This document shows positions 7,641 through 15,753 of a stretch of DNA of 64,000 bases, in pieces. Within the stretch, counting starts at the first letter, position 1. Each line of letters opens with the position of its first letter. Made by a program: the position numbers and the translations under genes. The DNA lies in contig WHTM01000013.1 in assembly GCA_009377755.1 (NCBI GenBank), forward strand, positions 47,489 through 111,488. The letters are read 5' to 3'. Origin of the DNA: Hyphomicrobiales bacterium. Lineage in GTDB: Bacteria > Pseudomonadota > Alphaproteobacteria > Rhizobiales > Xanthobacteraceae. The notes below the pieces were generated by a model, which did not search any database, was not told the DNA's origin, and saw only the letters and a program-made list of their open reading frames with translations.

Positions 7641-8413
7641 GCGCGTATGCTGAGAAACTCGATGACGCCGGCCTTGAACACCCGGTCGCCGACGGAAAGC
7701 ATGTGGTCGCGGTCTGGAATATCGAGCGCTTGGCCGCGCGGCAACAGCGCGGCGAGCTCGTGCGCCGAGCCGGCGACCGGGTCCTTGGTGCCGACCGCGA
7801 CAAGGGCGGGCACTTGAATCTGTCGCACCTCGTCGGCGGTCAGCGTCTGCCGCGACCCGCGGATGCAGGCGGCAAGCGCGTGAAGGTCGGATTTGGTCTG
7901 CTCGGCGAACGTGCGGAACATCCGTCCCATCGAATCGGTGACGGCGGCGAGCGACGGTGCCTGCAGCGCGTCCGCAATGCTCACCGGCAGGCCGGCGTCG
8001 TTGACGATCCGGATGCCGAGCCCGCCGAGGATCATCGACCGCACACGCGCGGAATGCATCACGGCAAGAAAGGCGGTGATGCGCGCGCCCATGGAATAGC
8101 CCATCACATCGGCGCGCTCGATGCGCAGATGGTCGAGCAGCGCGCGCACGTCGTCCGCCATCAGCCGGGTGTGATAGGCCGCCGGGTCGTAGAGCTTGCC
8201 GGAGGCGCCGTGGCCGCGATTGTCGAGCGCGATGACGCGCCGCCCGGCCCGCGTCAACGTCTGCACCCAGCCGGGCTGCACCCAGTTGACCGCCGCGGTG
8301 GAGGCGAAGCCGTGCACCAGCACGATCGGCTCGCCGCCGTCTTCGTCGAGATAGGCGATCTCGACGTCACCGTTGCGAAAGCTCGGCATCATGCCTCGGT
8401 CGTCCCTGCGCAA
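7637..8413 (-). CDS. Alpha/beta fold hydrolase
   Basis: A 258-residue hydrolase with the complete triad visible: Ser in MGYSMGARI, Asp in VAVGTKDPVAG and His in IPDRDHMLSVG. It also has the oxyanion HGFAST motif and DNRGHGAS. It belongs to the same broad superfamily as its overlapping downstream partner but is not a close copy. Esterase, lactonase or haloperoxidase-like roles are all possible. Translation may begin at the annotated ATG or at Met8/Met9 (MMPSFRNGDVEIAY), which is nearer the usual start of the fold. A two-hairpin repeat lies upstream at 8591-8750. Confidence 0.85.
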   Translation of the reverse strand: MRRDDRGMMPSFRNGDVEIAYLDEDGGEPIVLVHGFASTAAVNWVQPGWVQTLTRAGRRVIALDNRGHGASGKLYDPAAYHTRLMADDVRALLDHLRIERADVMGYSMGARITAFLAVMHSARVRSMILGGLGIRIVNDAGLPVSIADALQAPSLAAVTDSMGRMFRTFAEQTKSDLHALAACIRGSRQTLTADEVRQIQVPALVAVGTKDPVAGSAHELAALLPRGQALDIPDRDHMLSVGDRVFKAGVIEFLSIRA

Positions 8414-8590
8414 AGCGGATAGGTGCTGAGTTGGCCGTTCGTCTCGATTTCTCTGCTGTCATGCCCCGCGTTCGAAGGCGGGGCATCCAGTAGCCCGTGC
8501 ACAACCTGCGACAACATCCGGTTCCCTCACTCGGTTCTACTGGTCATCCGCCTTCGCGGACGACGACAACCGAGAGACTGTCGAGACTTT
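8414..8590. other. Intergenic, no gene seen
   Basis: Together with the repeat that follows, this makes a 343-base gene-free stretch between a hydrolase gene and a hypothetical membrane protein gene. No RNA gene or terminator was recognised in this first part. Confidence 0.5.
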
Positions 8591-8750
8591 AGTGTCCCGA
8601 ATCCGAAGTTCGCTTGATCCTGCAGCACCCTCTGAGCGAACTTCGGATTCGAAAGGACACTAGCAACTCCATGATTCTCGTGTGGTTTGGTTCAGAAGTT
8701 CGCTTCCCGGACTCGCGGTAAGAATAGAGCGAACTTCCGAACCACCACAC
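8591..8750. repeat. Modular two-hairpin intergenic repeat, complete copy
   Basis: Hairpin A pairs 8591-8614 (AGTGTCCCGAATCCGAAG...) with 8635-8661 and is perfect except for a three-base bulge; its loop is about 20 bases. A short linker with AGCAACTCCATGATTCTC follows. Hairpin B pairs 8680-8704 (GTGTGGTTTGGTTCAGAAG...) with 8728-8750. The same two modules and linker appear at 40202-40313, and a variant lies at 5484-5720. No transposase is present, so this looks like a non-autonomous intergenic repeat family. Confidence 0.88.
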
Positions 8751-8756
8751 TAGCGC

Positions 8757-9902
8757 CTATACCCGGGCGGCGGGTCCGAGCGCCAGTGCCGCCAGGCGCC
8801 GGTTGCGGATCTCCTGCTCCTGTTCGGCCAGCGTGCGTTGCTTGCGCCGTTGCAGCCGGCGCATGGTGAAGCGTTCGACTGCGCCCTTGGTGGACGAGGC
8901 GAATCCGAACAGCGCCAGGATCGCCCACAGGATCCAGGACAGGAGTTGCATCGACCCGACGGCAAGCACGATCGCTCCGCGGCCGAGCAATTTGAGGATC
9001 GCGCGGGTCTTGCGGCCCTTTTTCTCCGCGAGCTTGGCGATGCGCGCCACGTCCGCCGGTCCTTGGGCGATATTCAAGCCGTCGAACGCCGCCTGGGTGC
9101 CGGCCTTGCCTTGTACCCGGCCGACGTCGCGGACCACATCGATGATGCCGCCGGCCTTGTCGAGCTTCACCGCCTCGCGTGCGGCGCGGATCGCGACGGC
9201 CGGCCGCGTCAGCGTCGCGCCGGCAATCGCCGACCGGAATTTGCCCCAGTCGACGACCTCGCGCAGCGACCGGCCGAGCCAGTCCGCCATTCCGGCGCCG
9301 AGCCGGCCGGTCTTGCGGGCGGCCTTGGCGACCGTAAGGCCGACACGTACCGGCGCGGCGCCGCCGAGCGTGGCATAGGTCCCGGCGGTCACCGCCAGTC
9401 CGACGCAGGCCAGCCCGAGCACCAGGCGGTCCACCTCCTGCCCGGCGGCGAGGCGGGCGCCTTCGCGCACCGCGTCACGCACGTCGCCGAACACGAACAG
9501 GTCTCCGACCGCGGTGCCGGCGAACCCGGCCAGGTCGTTCGGCTCGCCGGTCAACAGGCCCTTGGCGAAATTCTCCGCCGTCCGCGAGGGCGAATTTGCT
9601 TTTTCCACTGCCGTCGCCACGCGTGCCGCCAAGGCCGGCGCCACCGGAACCTGGTGTTCCTTGGCGAGGTCGACGAAACTCTGCGCGAGGTCGGTGTCGT
9701 TGGCCGTCAGCGCGCTCTCGATCTCGCGCGCCGCGACCCCTGCATCGAGCATCAAGGCAACCTTGCGGTCCGCCAATGCGACTGGATCGTCCTGACCGGC
9801 AAGCAATCCGGCGGCGTCGATGGCGCGCGGGACGGTTGCCCAGGCAGCGGCGGCGAGTGCTGCGGCGGCGATCAGCAGAAGCGCGATCCGCAACCGGGTC
9901 AT
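8757..9902 (-). CDS. Hypothetical protein with signal anchor and internal membrane segments
   Basis: I do not recognise a characterised family. The 381-residue protein starts with a basic, hydrophobic leader (MTRLRIALLLIAAAALAAAA, possible cleavage at AWA). It then has a helical region, a hydrophobic segment near residues 165-185 (LVLGLACVGLAVTAGTYATL), a basic helical middle, and a second hydrophobic hairpin near residues 320-345 (IVLAVGSMQLLSWILWAIL). It ends in a very basic stretch (RRLQRRKQRTLAEQEQEIRNRR). ATG 9902 is chosen over an ATG 45 bases upstream because AGGAG precedes it. Codon use resembles its neighbours, so nothing suggests recent transfer. Confidence 0.75.
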   Translation of the reverse strand: MTRLRIALLLIAAAALAAAAWATVPRAIDAAGLLAGQDDPVALADRKVALMLDAGVAAREIESALTANDTDLAQSFVDLAKEHQVPVAPALAARVATAVEKANSPSRTAENFAKGLLTGEPNDLAGFAGTAVGDLFVFGDVRDAVREGARLAAGQEVDRLVLGLACVGLAVTAGTYATLGGAAPVRVGLTVAKAARKTGRLGAGMADWLGRSLREVVDWGKFRSAIAGATLTRPAVAIRAAREAVKLDKAGGIIDVVRDVGRVQGKAGTQAAFDGLNIAQGPADVARIAKLAEKKGRKTRAILKLLGRGAIVLAVGSMQLLSWILWAILALFGFASSTKGAVERFTMRRLQRRKQRTLAEQEQEIRNRRLAALALGPAARV

Positions 9903-10154
9903 TCCGGCTCCTGTTTCGCCTGTTCGCCCCGTGCCCGACATCGACATTGCGAGCCCCGATGCGCCAGTGGCCGGGGCTGAATGCCGGGCTTATCGTCCCG
10001 GCGCGGCCGAGGGATGGACGGATTCGAATGCATGTTTGGTTACGATGGCGTTTATGCGGCGTATTTTCGCCATGGATTACCGGGAACGGCACCGCTATGG
10101 TTCGCGCCCGCGGAGCCGGCTTTGCCGACCGGCCACATCGGAAGGACGTCATTC

Positions 10155-10403
10155 ATGGCCGAGCGGATCGTCCCGCACTTCCACAATCAGCCCGGCGTCC
10201 CGGTCATCGGGATTGGGGCGAAGGAGTTCATGTGCATCGGGGCGCTGCCGCCGTTCGACCATCCGCACGTATTCCTCGACATCGGTGATGATGCCGAAAT
10301 CACCTGTCCCTATTGCTCGACGCTGTATCGCCACGATCCGAAGCTCGATCCGCACGATGCCTGGCCGCTGGCTTGTGCGCTCCCCGAGACTGCCGTTGTC
10401 TAG
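10155..10403 (+). CDS. Small zinc-finger domain protein (NDUFS6-like)
   Basis: An 82-residue protein with the zinc-finger pattern of the bacterial NDUFS6-like family: Cys in KEFMCIGALPPFDHPH with the following His, then the CPYC pair near residues 55-58. In mitochondria and alphaproteobacteria the NDUFS6 family is linked to respiratory complex I. Whether this separate, slightly different form binds complex I is not known. The start ATG 10155 (MAERIVPHF) has GAAGGA ten bases upstream; a longer in-frame extension to 9981 has no such signal. A FAD monooxygenase pseudogene follows 24 bases later. Confidence 0.87.
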   Translation: MAERIVPHFHNQPGVPVIGIGAKEFMCIGALPPFDHPHVFLDIGDDAEITCPYCSTLYRHDPKLDPHDAWPLACALPETAVV

Positions 10404-10427
10404 TCGGGCGCATCTGCGACATGCACC

Positions 10428-11689
10428 GTGACGGCGTCGCGCAACATCGCCGTCGCCGGCGCCGGGATCGGCGGTCTCACCACCGCGCTTGCGCTTGCCG
10501 CGCGCGGCTATCGCGTCTCCGTCTTTGAGCAGGCGGCACGGCTCGAAGAGGCCGGCGCCGGCATCCAGCTCTCGCCGAACGCGACGCGCATCTTGCGTGA
10601 GCTTGGCGTCGAGGCATTGCTCAAGCCTTCGGTCGTCGTCCCCGAGGCGCTTGTGGTCCGCTCGGGGGCGACCGGCCGGGCATCGTGCGCATGCCGCTCG
10701 GTGCGGCGGCGGAAAAGCGCCACGGCGCTCCCTACTGGATGGTGCACCGGGGCGATCTGCACGCCGCGCTGGTCAGCGCGGCGGCGAGCCATCCCGACAT
10801 CAACATCACGTCGGGTGCCAAGGTCGAGGACTATGCTATCCACCGCCATGGGCTCACCGTCCAGGTGCGGCGCGGCATCGACTTCGCCGAGGAGCACGGC
10901 ATCGCGCTGATCGGCGCCGATGGATTGTGGTCGACGCTGCGTGCCCGCGTCGGCAACCGTGACGTTCCGCGCTTTCGCCAGCGCACCGCCTGGCGCAGCA
11001 CGATTGCCGCCGCCGATGTGCCGCCGGTGTTCCGAGAGCCGTCGGTTCAGCTCTGGCTCGGCCGCAACGCGCACCTGGTGCACTATCCGGTGGGCGGCGG
11101 CGAGACGATCAACGTGGTGGCTATCGCGCGCGATTTTCGCGAGCAGCCGGGCTGGAGCGGGGAGGGCGCGCGCAGCGACCTCATGGCCGGCTTCTCCGGC
11201 CGGACCTGGTCGCGGCACGCGCGCGACTTGCTGAAGCTTCCCGCGCAATGGCAGACCTGGAGTCTCTACGACCTCCCGGCGCTGAGCCAATGGGGCGAGG
11301 GGCCGGTGACGCTGGTGGGCGATGCCGCACATCCGATGCTGCCGTTCCTGGCGCAAGGAGCGGGCATGGCGATCGAGGACGCGGCGGTGCTCGCCCGCTA
11401 TCTCGCCCAATCGCCCGGCGACATTCCGGCGGCGCTGCGCACCTATGAGGAAGCCCGCCGCGCGCGTACCGCTAAGGTGCAAGCAGCCTCGCGCCGCAAC
11501 GGCGCGATCTATCACCAAGCCAGCGCCGTGGCTTTCTTCCGCAACATCGGCATGCGCCTGATCGGCGGAGAGAAGCTGATCGCACGGTACGACTGGATTT
11601 ACAATTGGCGCGAGGGGGAGGGTGAGGCGCCGGCGGTGACGGCTGCCGGCGCATCGGGTTTGCCGCGCGTCGGAAGCGGATTGCCCTGA
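10428..11689 (+). pseudogene. FAD-dependent aromatic-type monooxygenase, frameshifted
   Basis: The N-terminal part (GTG start at 10428) has the FAD-binding VAGAGIGGLTTALALAARGY and continues to LVVRSGATGR. The frame must then move by one base near 10680 to reach IVRMPLGAAAEKRHG, PYWMVHRGDLHAAL, and the second flavin motif GDAAHPMLPFLAQGAGMAIED near the end. Joined, these give a full-length (about 420 residues) salicylate-hydroxylase-like enzyme (group A flavoprotein monooxygenase). As written the first frame ends at 10910 in nonsense. Both halves look well conserved, so the break is either recent or a sequencing error. Confidence 0.85.
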
Positions 11690-12004
11690 TTCAGCGTGGC
11701 TAGACCATCGATTCCATGAAACCTCTCAATTGGACAGTTCCGCTTTTGAGAGGAAAATGCTGGAATTCCGAGTGTTGCCATATGATTCGAACTTTGGAAG
11801 CGCTCGTCTAGGCCTTGGTGAGATGAACACGAAGGCGGTCACCATCATTGGCATCCGCAGCGATGTTGACTCGTGCCGCCTTGCGGGCTGACCATACGAG
11901 TAGTACCAAACGACTATGATGTTTGACCGACATGGGCCCGTGCGATACCTGTCGTGTGATCAAAACGACTGGCGCGACATTACCGCCGAGGTGCATGAGG
12001 CCCG
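11690..12004. other. Intergenic region with a short inverted repeat
   Basis: No recognisable gene lies in these 315 bases. A perfect 8-bp inverted repeat (CCTCTCAA at 11722-11729 and TTGAGAGG at 11746-11753) is present. A minus-strand frame of about 90 codons (11808-12083) has no recognised family and overlaps the hydrolase remnant, so it is not called. The region is part of a decaying patch. Confidence 0.45.
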
Positions 12005-12292
12005 ATGAAACAGCAGATACAGTTCTGCACATCGCGCGTTGGCGTGCGTATCGCGTTTGCGACAGCAGGCCAGGGACCACCATTGGTGCAGGTGAACAAC
12101 TGGTTCACGCACCTTGAGTTCGATTGGGACAGTCCCGTGTGGCGGCACTGGCTCGAGGTCTTCGCCGAACGGCGAAAGCTAGTCCTGCTGCCGCATGAAA
12201 AGGCATTGGCGACCTTCCGAAAGGAGCTCAATGACTTCCTTGATGCCGACGAGCAGATCAGCATGGCGCCGGTAGCGAGTTGTCCGAACTGA
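12005..12292 (+). pseudogene. Cut-down alpha/beta hydrolase remnant
   Basis: The first 55 or so residues (MKQQIQFCTSRVGVRIAFAT, PPLVQVNNWFTHLEFDWDSP and VWRHWLEVFAERRKLV) match the start of alpha/beta hydrolases that are often joined to adenylate cyclase or LuxR domains in this group. After that the conserved DERGCGLSD-type segment is missing. Instead the frame goes directly to an unrelated-looking 40-residue end (LLPHEKALATFRKELNDFLD). A normal protein would be over 250 residues and contain the catalytic Ser and His, which are absent here. It is best explained as a gene with a large internal deletion. A short functional product cannot be excluded. Confidence 0.6.
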
Positions 12293-12319
12293 CGGAGCGA
12301 GAGGTCGCCGGGCACCGGG

Positions 12320-12631
12320 GCGCGAGGAGACGCAACAGATCACCGCCCTGGCGTCGGGACTGCGCAATCCAACGAGAGCAGCGTCATTGGCGGCGACCGA
12401 CTGTCGCTCGCCGGCGCGACAATTCTGAATGGCTATCTCGTCACCGCGGTCACCATGTGCGACGTGCACCGGTCGACGCTGACCCACGTGACGCCGGAAG
12501 TGATCCCGCCCGCTTTGGCGATCGCCGAACGCGACGGTTTGTCAGGCCGCGATCTGATGGTCGCCATCGCCGCCGGATGCGAAGTGACGACGCGGATCGG
12601 GTTGACGAGGTTCGCCGGTGAGCGTCGCTAG
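12320..12631 (+). pseudogene. MmgE/PrpD family fragment
   Basis: One frame ending at TAG 12629-12631 gives SNESSVIGGDRLSLAGA, LNGYLVTAVTMCDVHRSTLT, HVTPEVIPPALAIAERDGLS and IAAGCEVTTRIGL. This is the conserved N-terminal core of MmgE/PrpD (2-methylcitrate dehydratase-like) proteins, which are normally about 450 residues. The part upstream of SNESS reads better in another frame (ITALASGLRNP), suggesting one more frameshift, and the C-terminal three quarters are gone. No start codon or ribosome-binding site fits. It lies directly before a tricarboxylate-type binding protein gene, a common neighbour of such enzymes. Confidence 0.75.
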
Positions 12632-12711
12632 ACCGCCGTCAAAGGCGCTGGTATGTTGACGCAACACAACCGCAACCCACCACCGCGCGGGAAAACTCGG
12701 GAGGAGCGCCA

Positions 12712-13701
12712 ATGAATAGACGCACACTATTTGCCGCGCTGACGAGCGTGGCGGTGCTCGCCGTCGCCACCGGCGCCGCGGCGCAGAGGTCCGACGATTA
12801 CCCCAATCGCCCCATCCGCATCATCGTGCCGCAAGCGGCCGGTTCCGGGGTGGACCTCCAGGCGCGCGTGCTCGCGCAGAAGATGGGCGAGCTTTGGGGT
12901 CACCAGGGGGTCGTGGAGAATCGCCCGGGCGCCAATGCCATCATCGGAATGGAGGCCGCCGCCAAGGCCAAGCCCGACGGCTACACGCTGGTCTATGCTC
13001 CGGTGAGTTCGCTGACGACGAACGCCTTCATCTACAAGAAACTGCCCTACGACGCGCTTCGCGACTTCGCCCCGATCACCCAGACCACGGCCAACCCGCT
13101 GGGCGCAGTGGCCAATCCCGCCTCGGGAATCAAGTCGATCAAGGATGTCGTCGCGCGGGAGAAGACGAACCCCGGGCAGCTCAACTACGGCTCGTTCGGC
13201 ATCGGCAACATGACCCATCTGATGGGCGTGCTGCTGTCGATCGCCGCCGATATCAAGATGACGCATGTGCCCTATCGGGGGCAGACGCCGGCGATCACCG
13301 ACGTGCTGGGCGGACAGATTCCGCTTGCATTCACGACCACGGCCGGCGTGACGGATCTCGTGGAAGCGGGAAAGCTCAATCTGCTTGCCACATTTGGCCA
13401 AGAGCGCGACGAGCGGTTTCCCAACACGCCGACCCCGTACGAGTTGGGCTATCGGAGCGCAATCGTGGTCGGCTGGAGCGGATTGCTCGCGCCGGCAGGC
13501 ACACCGCCGCAAATCATCAGCAAGCTGCACAGTGGCATGGCACAAGCGCTCGCCATGCCCGACGTCAAGGCCGCGATATTGAAACAGGCGTCGAAAGCGG
13601 TGAGCAGCAAGAGCCCGGAAGACTTCGCGCGCTACATCAAGGCAGAATCGGAGAAGTTCCACCCCGTCATCAAGGCCGCCGGCCTCGAAGGATCGCAGTG
13701 A
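12712..13701 (+). CDS. Bug/TctC-family periplasmic carboxylate-binding protein
   Basis: A 329-residue exported binding protein: signal peptide MNRRTLFAALTSVAVLAVAT with cleavage after GAAA, then YPNRPIRIIVPQAAGSGVD and VENRPGANAIIGMEAAAKAK, the hallmark start of Bug proteins. PDGYTL, HVPYRGQTPAITDVLGGQI and a late LLAPAGTPPQII segment complete the family pattern. These proteins bind carboxylates or similar ligands for tripartite tricarboxylate transporters. No TctA/TctB pair is adjacent, so it is an orphan that must work with a permease elsewhere or as a sensor partner. GGGAGGAGCGCCA before ATG is a strong ribosome-binding site. Confidence 0.92.
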   Translation: MNRRTLFAALTSVAVLAVATGAAAQRSDDYPNRPIRIIVPQAAGSGVDLQARVLAQKMGELWGHQGVVENRPGANAIIGMEAAAKAKPDGYTLVYAPVSSLTTNAFIYKKLPYDALRDFAPITQTTANPLGAVANPASGIKSIKDVVAREKTNPGQLNYGSFGIGNMTHLMGVLLSIAADIKMTHVPYRGQTPAITDVLGGQIPLAFTTTAGVTDLVEAGKLNLLATFGQERDERFPNTPTPYELGYRSAIVVGWSGLLAPAGTPPQIISKLHSGMAQALAMPDVKAAILKQASKAVSSKSPEDFARYIKAESEKFHPVIKAAGLEGSQ

Positions 13702-13730
13702 ACGTACCTGGTGCGAGCCGCTTGCTCGGT

Positions 13731-13877
13731 CACCCTCCCCTGGAGGGGGAAGGTCGCCTGCGGAGCGGAGCGAACGCAGGCGGGGTGGGGTGAGTGTCGC
13801 CAAAGAAGTTCACCCCACCCCGTCTCGCGTCTCACTTCGTTCGACGCTCGCCGACCCTCCCCCTCCAAGGGAGGGTG
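13731..13877. repeat. Large imperfect intergenic hairpin
   Basis: The left half (13731-13793, beginning CACCCTCCCCTGGAGGGGG and ending GGGGTGGGGTGA) is largely complementary to the right half (13810-13877, TCACCCCACCCCGTC ... CCCTCCAAGGGAGGGTG). This forms a hairpin of about 145 bases with a small apical loop. Each arm also contains a small palindrome (CCCTCCCCTGGAGGGGG; CTCCAAGGGAG). It fills the gap between a Bug gene and an Asp/Glu racemase-like gene. Such elements are common in genomes of this group, from memory. Confidence 0.75.
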
Positions 13878-13943
13878 GGCGGAGTTTGCCGCTCGCCCTG
13901 AGTACAAATCACCGGAATTCCCTACAGTGTCTCGGGAGGCAAT

Positions 13944-14672
13944 ATGTCGTACATCAGGAAGACTCATCGTTTCGGCTTGCTGACGCCGTCGTCCAACACA
14001 ACCCAGGAGCCGGAGTTCTCGGCGGCGTTGCCGTCGACCGTCTCGCTGCACACCGGGCGCGTCGCCTATCGCGACATCACACCGGAAGAGCAGATGCGCT
14101 GCGTGCTGGAACTTGAGTCGGAGAGCCGCAAGCTCGCCGACGCCGAGGTCGATTGCATCGTGTTCGCGGCAACGGCCCCGACGCTCGCCAAGGGCAAGGG
14201 CTACGACCGCGAGCTGATCAAAAGGATGGAGAACGCCTCGGGCCGGCCCGCCACCACTGCTGCGACCGCGTTCGTCGATGCGCTTACGCTGCTTGATGTC
14301 CGGAAGATCGCCATCGGCGCGCCGTGGAGCAAGACCATGGACAAGCCGATGGTCGAGTTCATGGAGGCAAGCGGTTTTGAAGTCGTCCATAGCGAAGTGG
14401 TGGGTTTCGTCGCCGCGATCGAGCTTGGCCGGGTCGGTCCGGAAAATGCCTTCGAACTCGGCTGCCGGACGGACCGGCCGGAGGCGGACGCCATCGTCAT
14501 GCCCGGCGGCAACTGGCCTTCGATGAGCGTCGTCGAGCGGCTGGAGCGCGAACTCGGCAAGCCGGTCCTCGCGAACAACGCCGTCAGCCTTTGGGCAGGT
14601 CTGCGCCTGCTCAAAGGAGGCGACAGCATCGCCGGCCACGGCCGGCTGCTTCGCGACCATCTTGCCGCATGA
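13944..14672 (+). CDS. Asp/Glu racemase-superfamily protein (maleate isomerase-like), catalytic Cys not seen
   Basis: The 242-residue protein has the maleate isomerase/arylmalonate decarboxylase layout: FGLLTPSSNTTQEPEF at the start, a first active loop (VFAATAPTLAKGKGYD, near residue 75) and a second one (AIVMPGGNWPSMSV, near 185). In active superfamily members each loop carries a catalytic Cys. Here the positions read A-A-T-A and P-G-G-N, so both seem lost. The chemistry may differ, or it may be a decarboxylase-like or non-enzymatic member. GGGAGGCAAT precedes the ATG. It overlaps the next gene if the latter starts at 14669. Confidence 0.8.
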   Translation: MSYIRKTHRFGLLTPSSNTTQEPEFSAALPSTVSLHTGRVAYRDITPEEQMRCVLELESESRKLADAEVDCIVFAATAPTLAKGKGYDRELIKRMENASGRPATTAATAFVDALTLLDVRKIAIGAPWSKTMDKPMVEFMEASGFEVVHSEVVGFVAAIELGRVGPENAFELGCRTDRPEADAIVMPGGNWPSMSVVERLERELGKPVLANNAVSLWAGLRLLKGGDSIAGHGRLLRDHLAA

Positions 14673-14707
14673 ACTGGCGTAGGCCTGAGCCAAAGCGACC
14701 AAGCTGG

Positions 14708-15664
14708 ATGAAAATCGTTATTCCGGATGATTATCAAGATATGGTCGATCAGCTTGAATGTTTTTCGCTGATTCGCCATCACGACGTCACTCGCTATCGT
14801 GAGCCGGCGCGCGATTTGACCGAGCTCGTCGAGCGCCTCTGCGATGCCGACGTGGTCGTCTCGATTCGCGAACGCGTCGAATTTTCCCGGGCTCTGCTCG
14901 AAAGACTGCCGAAACTCAAACTCATCGCGCTCGTCGGCCGAAATTCCAAGGCGATTGACTTCACCGCCTGCACCGAACTTGGGATTCTGGTCGCGACCGG
15001 TAACAGCAGTTCACCGGTTGCGCCGGCTGAGCTCGCTCTCGCATTGATCATGGCGTCCCGCCGCAACGTGGCGCTCGAAGCCGAACGCATGAAGCGCGGA
15101 GAATGGCCTTGCACGCTGTCACATCGGCTGCGCGGATCGACCCTCGGCATTTTCGGCCTAGGCGCCATTGGGCGGTTGGTCGCGGAGAGTGGCCGGGGGC
15201 TCGGAATGGATATTCTGGTCTGGGGTCAAAAATCCTCCTTGGAGAAAGCAGCCGCTGCGGGATACGCGAGTGCCGCAAGCAAGCAGGCGCTGTTTGAGCG
15301 TTCCGACGTGTTGTCGTTGCATGTGCGTCTCACTCGCGACACTCACGGGATCGTCAGTCCGACCGATCTCGATCATATGAAGCCGACTGCATTGATCGTA
15401 AACACCGCGCGGGCCGAGCTCATAGAACCGGGAGCCTTGTTGGGCGCGCTGCGGAGGGGCCGACCCGGCTATGCCGCTGTCGATGTTTACGAACAAGAGC
15501 CGATCACCAACGGAAATCATCCATTCTTGTCGATGTCGAACGTTCTCTGCACGCCCCATCTTGGTTGGTCCGAATGGACGAACTTCGAACTGTATTTCCG
15601 TGAGGCGTTCGAGCAGATCGTCGCGTATCAGCAAGGCCTTCCGATCCGGCTTGGGAAATCCTGA
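14708..15664 (+). CDS. D-isomer-specific 2-hydroxyacid dehydrogenase
   Basis: A 318-residue NAD(P)-dependent dehydrogenase of 2-hydroxyacids. It shows the Rossmann motif LGIFGLGAIGRLVAE near residue 143, and the catalytic Arg in VNTARAELIEPGAL, Glu in DVYEQEP and His in CTPHLGWSE. The substrate cannot be told; phosphoglycerate-like and glyoxylate-like members share these motifs. MKIVIPDDYQ is the family's usual beginning, so ATG 14708 is used. An upstream ATG at 14669 overlaps the previous stop (ATGA) and would allow coupled translation with 13 extra residues. Confidence 0.88.
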   Translation: MKIVIPDDYQDMVDQLECFSLIRHHDVTRYREPARDLTELVERLCDADVVVSIRERVEFSRALLERLPKLKLIALVGRNSKAIDFTACTELGILVATGNSSSPVAPAELALALIMASRRNVALEAERMKRGEWPCTLSHRLRGSTLGIFGLGAIGRLVAESGRGLGMDILVWGQKSSLEKAAAAGYASAASKQALFERSDVLSLHVRLTRDTHGIVSPTDLDHMKPTALIVNTARAELIEPGALLGALRRGRPGYAAVDVYEQEPITNGNHPFLSMSNVLCTPHLGWSEWTNFELYFREAFEQIVAYQQGLPIRLGKS

Positions 15665-15753
15665 GGTGCAACCTCGAAATTGAGCAAAGCGGACATGGAC
15701 AGCCCACCGTCCCGTGTTGGATTCGCTGAATTCGTCGCCTAGGATGACCCCCG

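Noticed and set aside
11808..12083. 91-codon minus-strand frame in the decaying patch
   Set aside because: No family recognised, no ribosome-binding site, and it overlaps the hydrolase remnant on the other strand.
15665..15753. Possible SAM riboswitch before the MetE-like gene
   Set aside because: No SAM-I or SAM-II conserved core can be recognised in these 89 bases.
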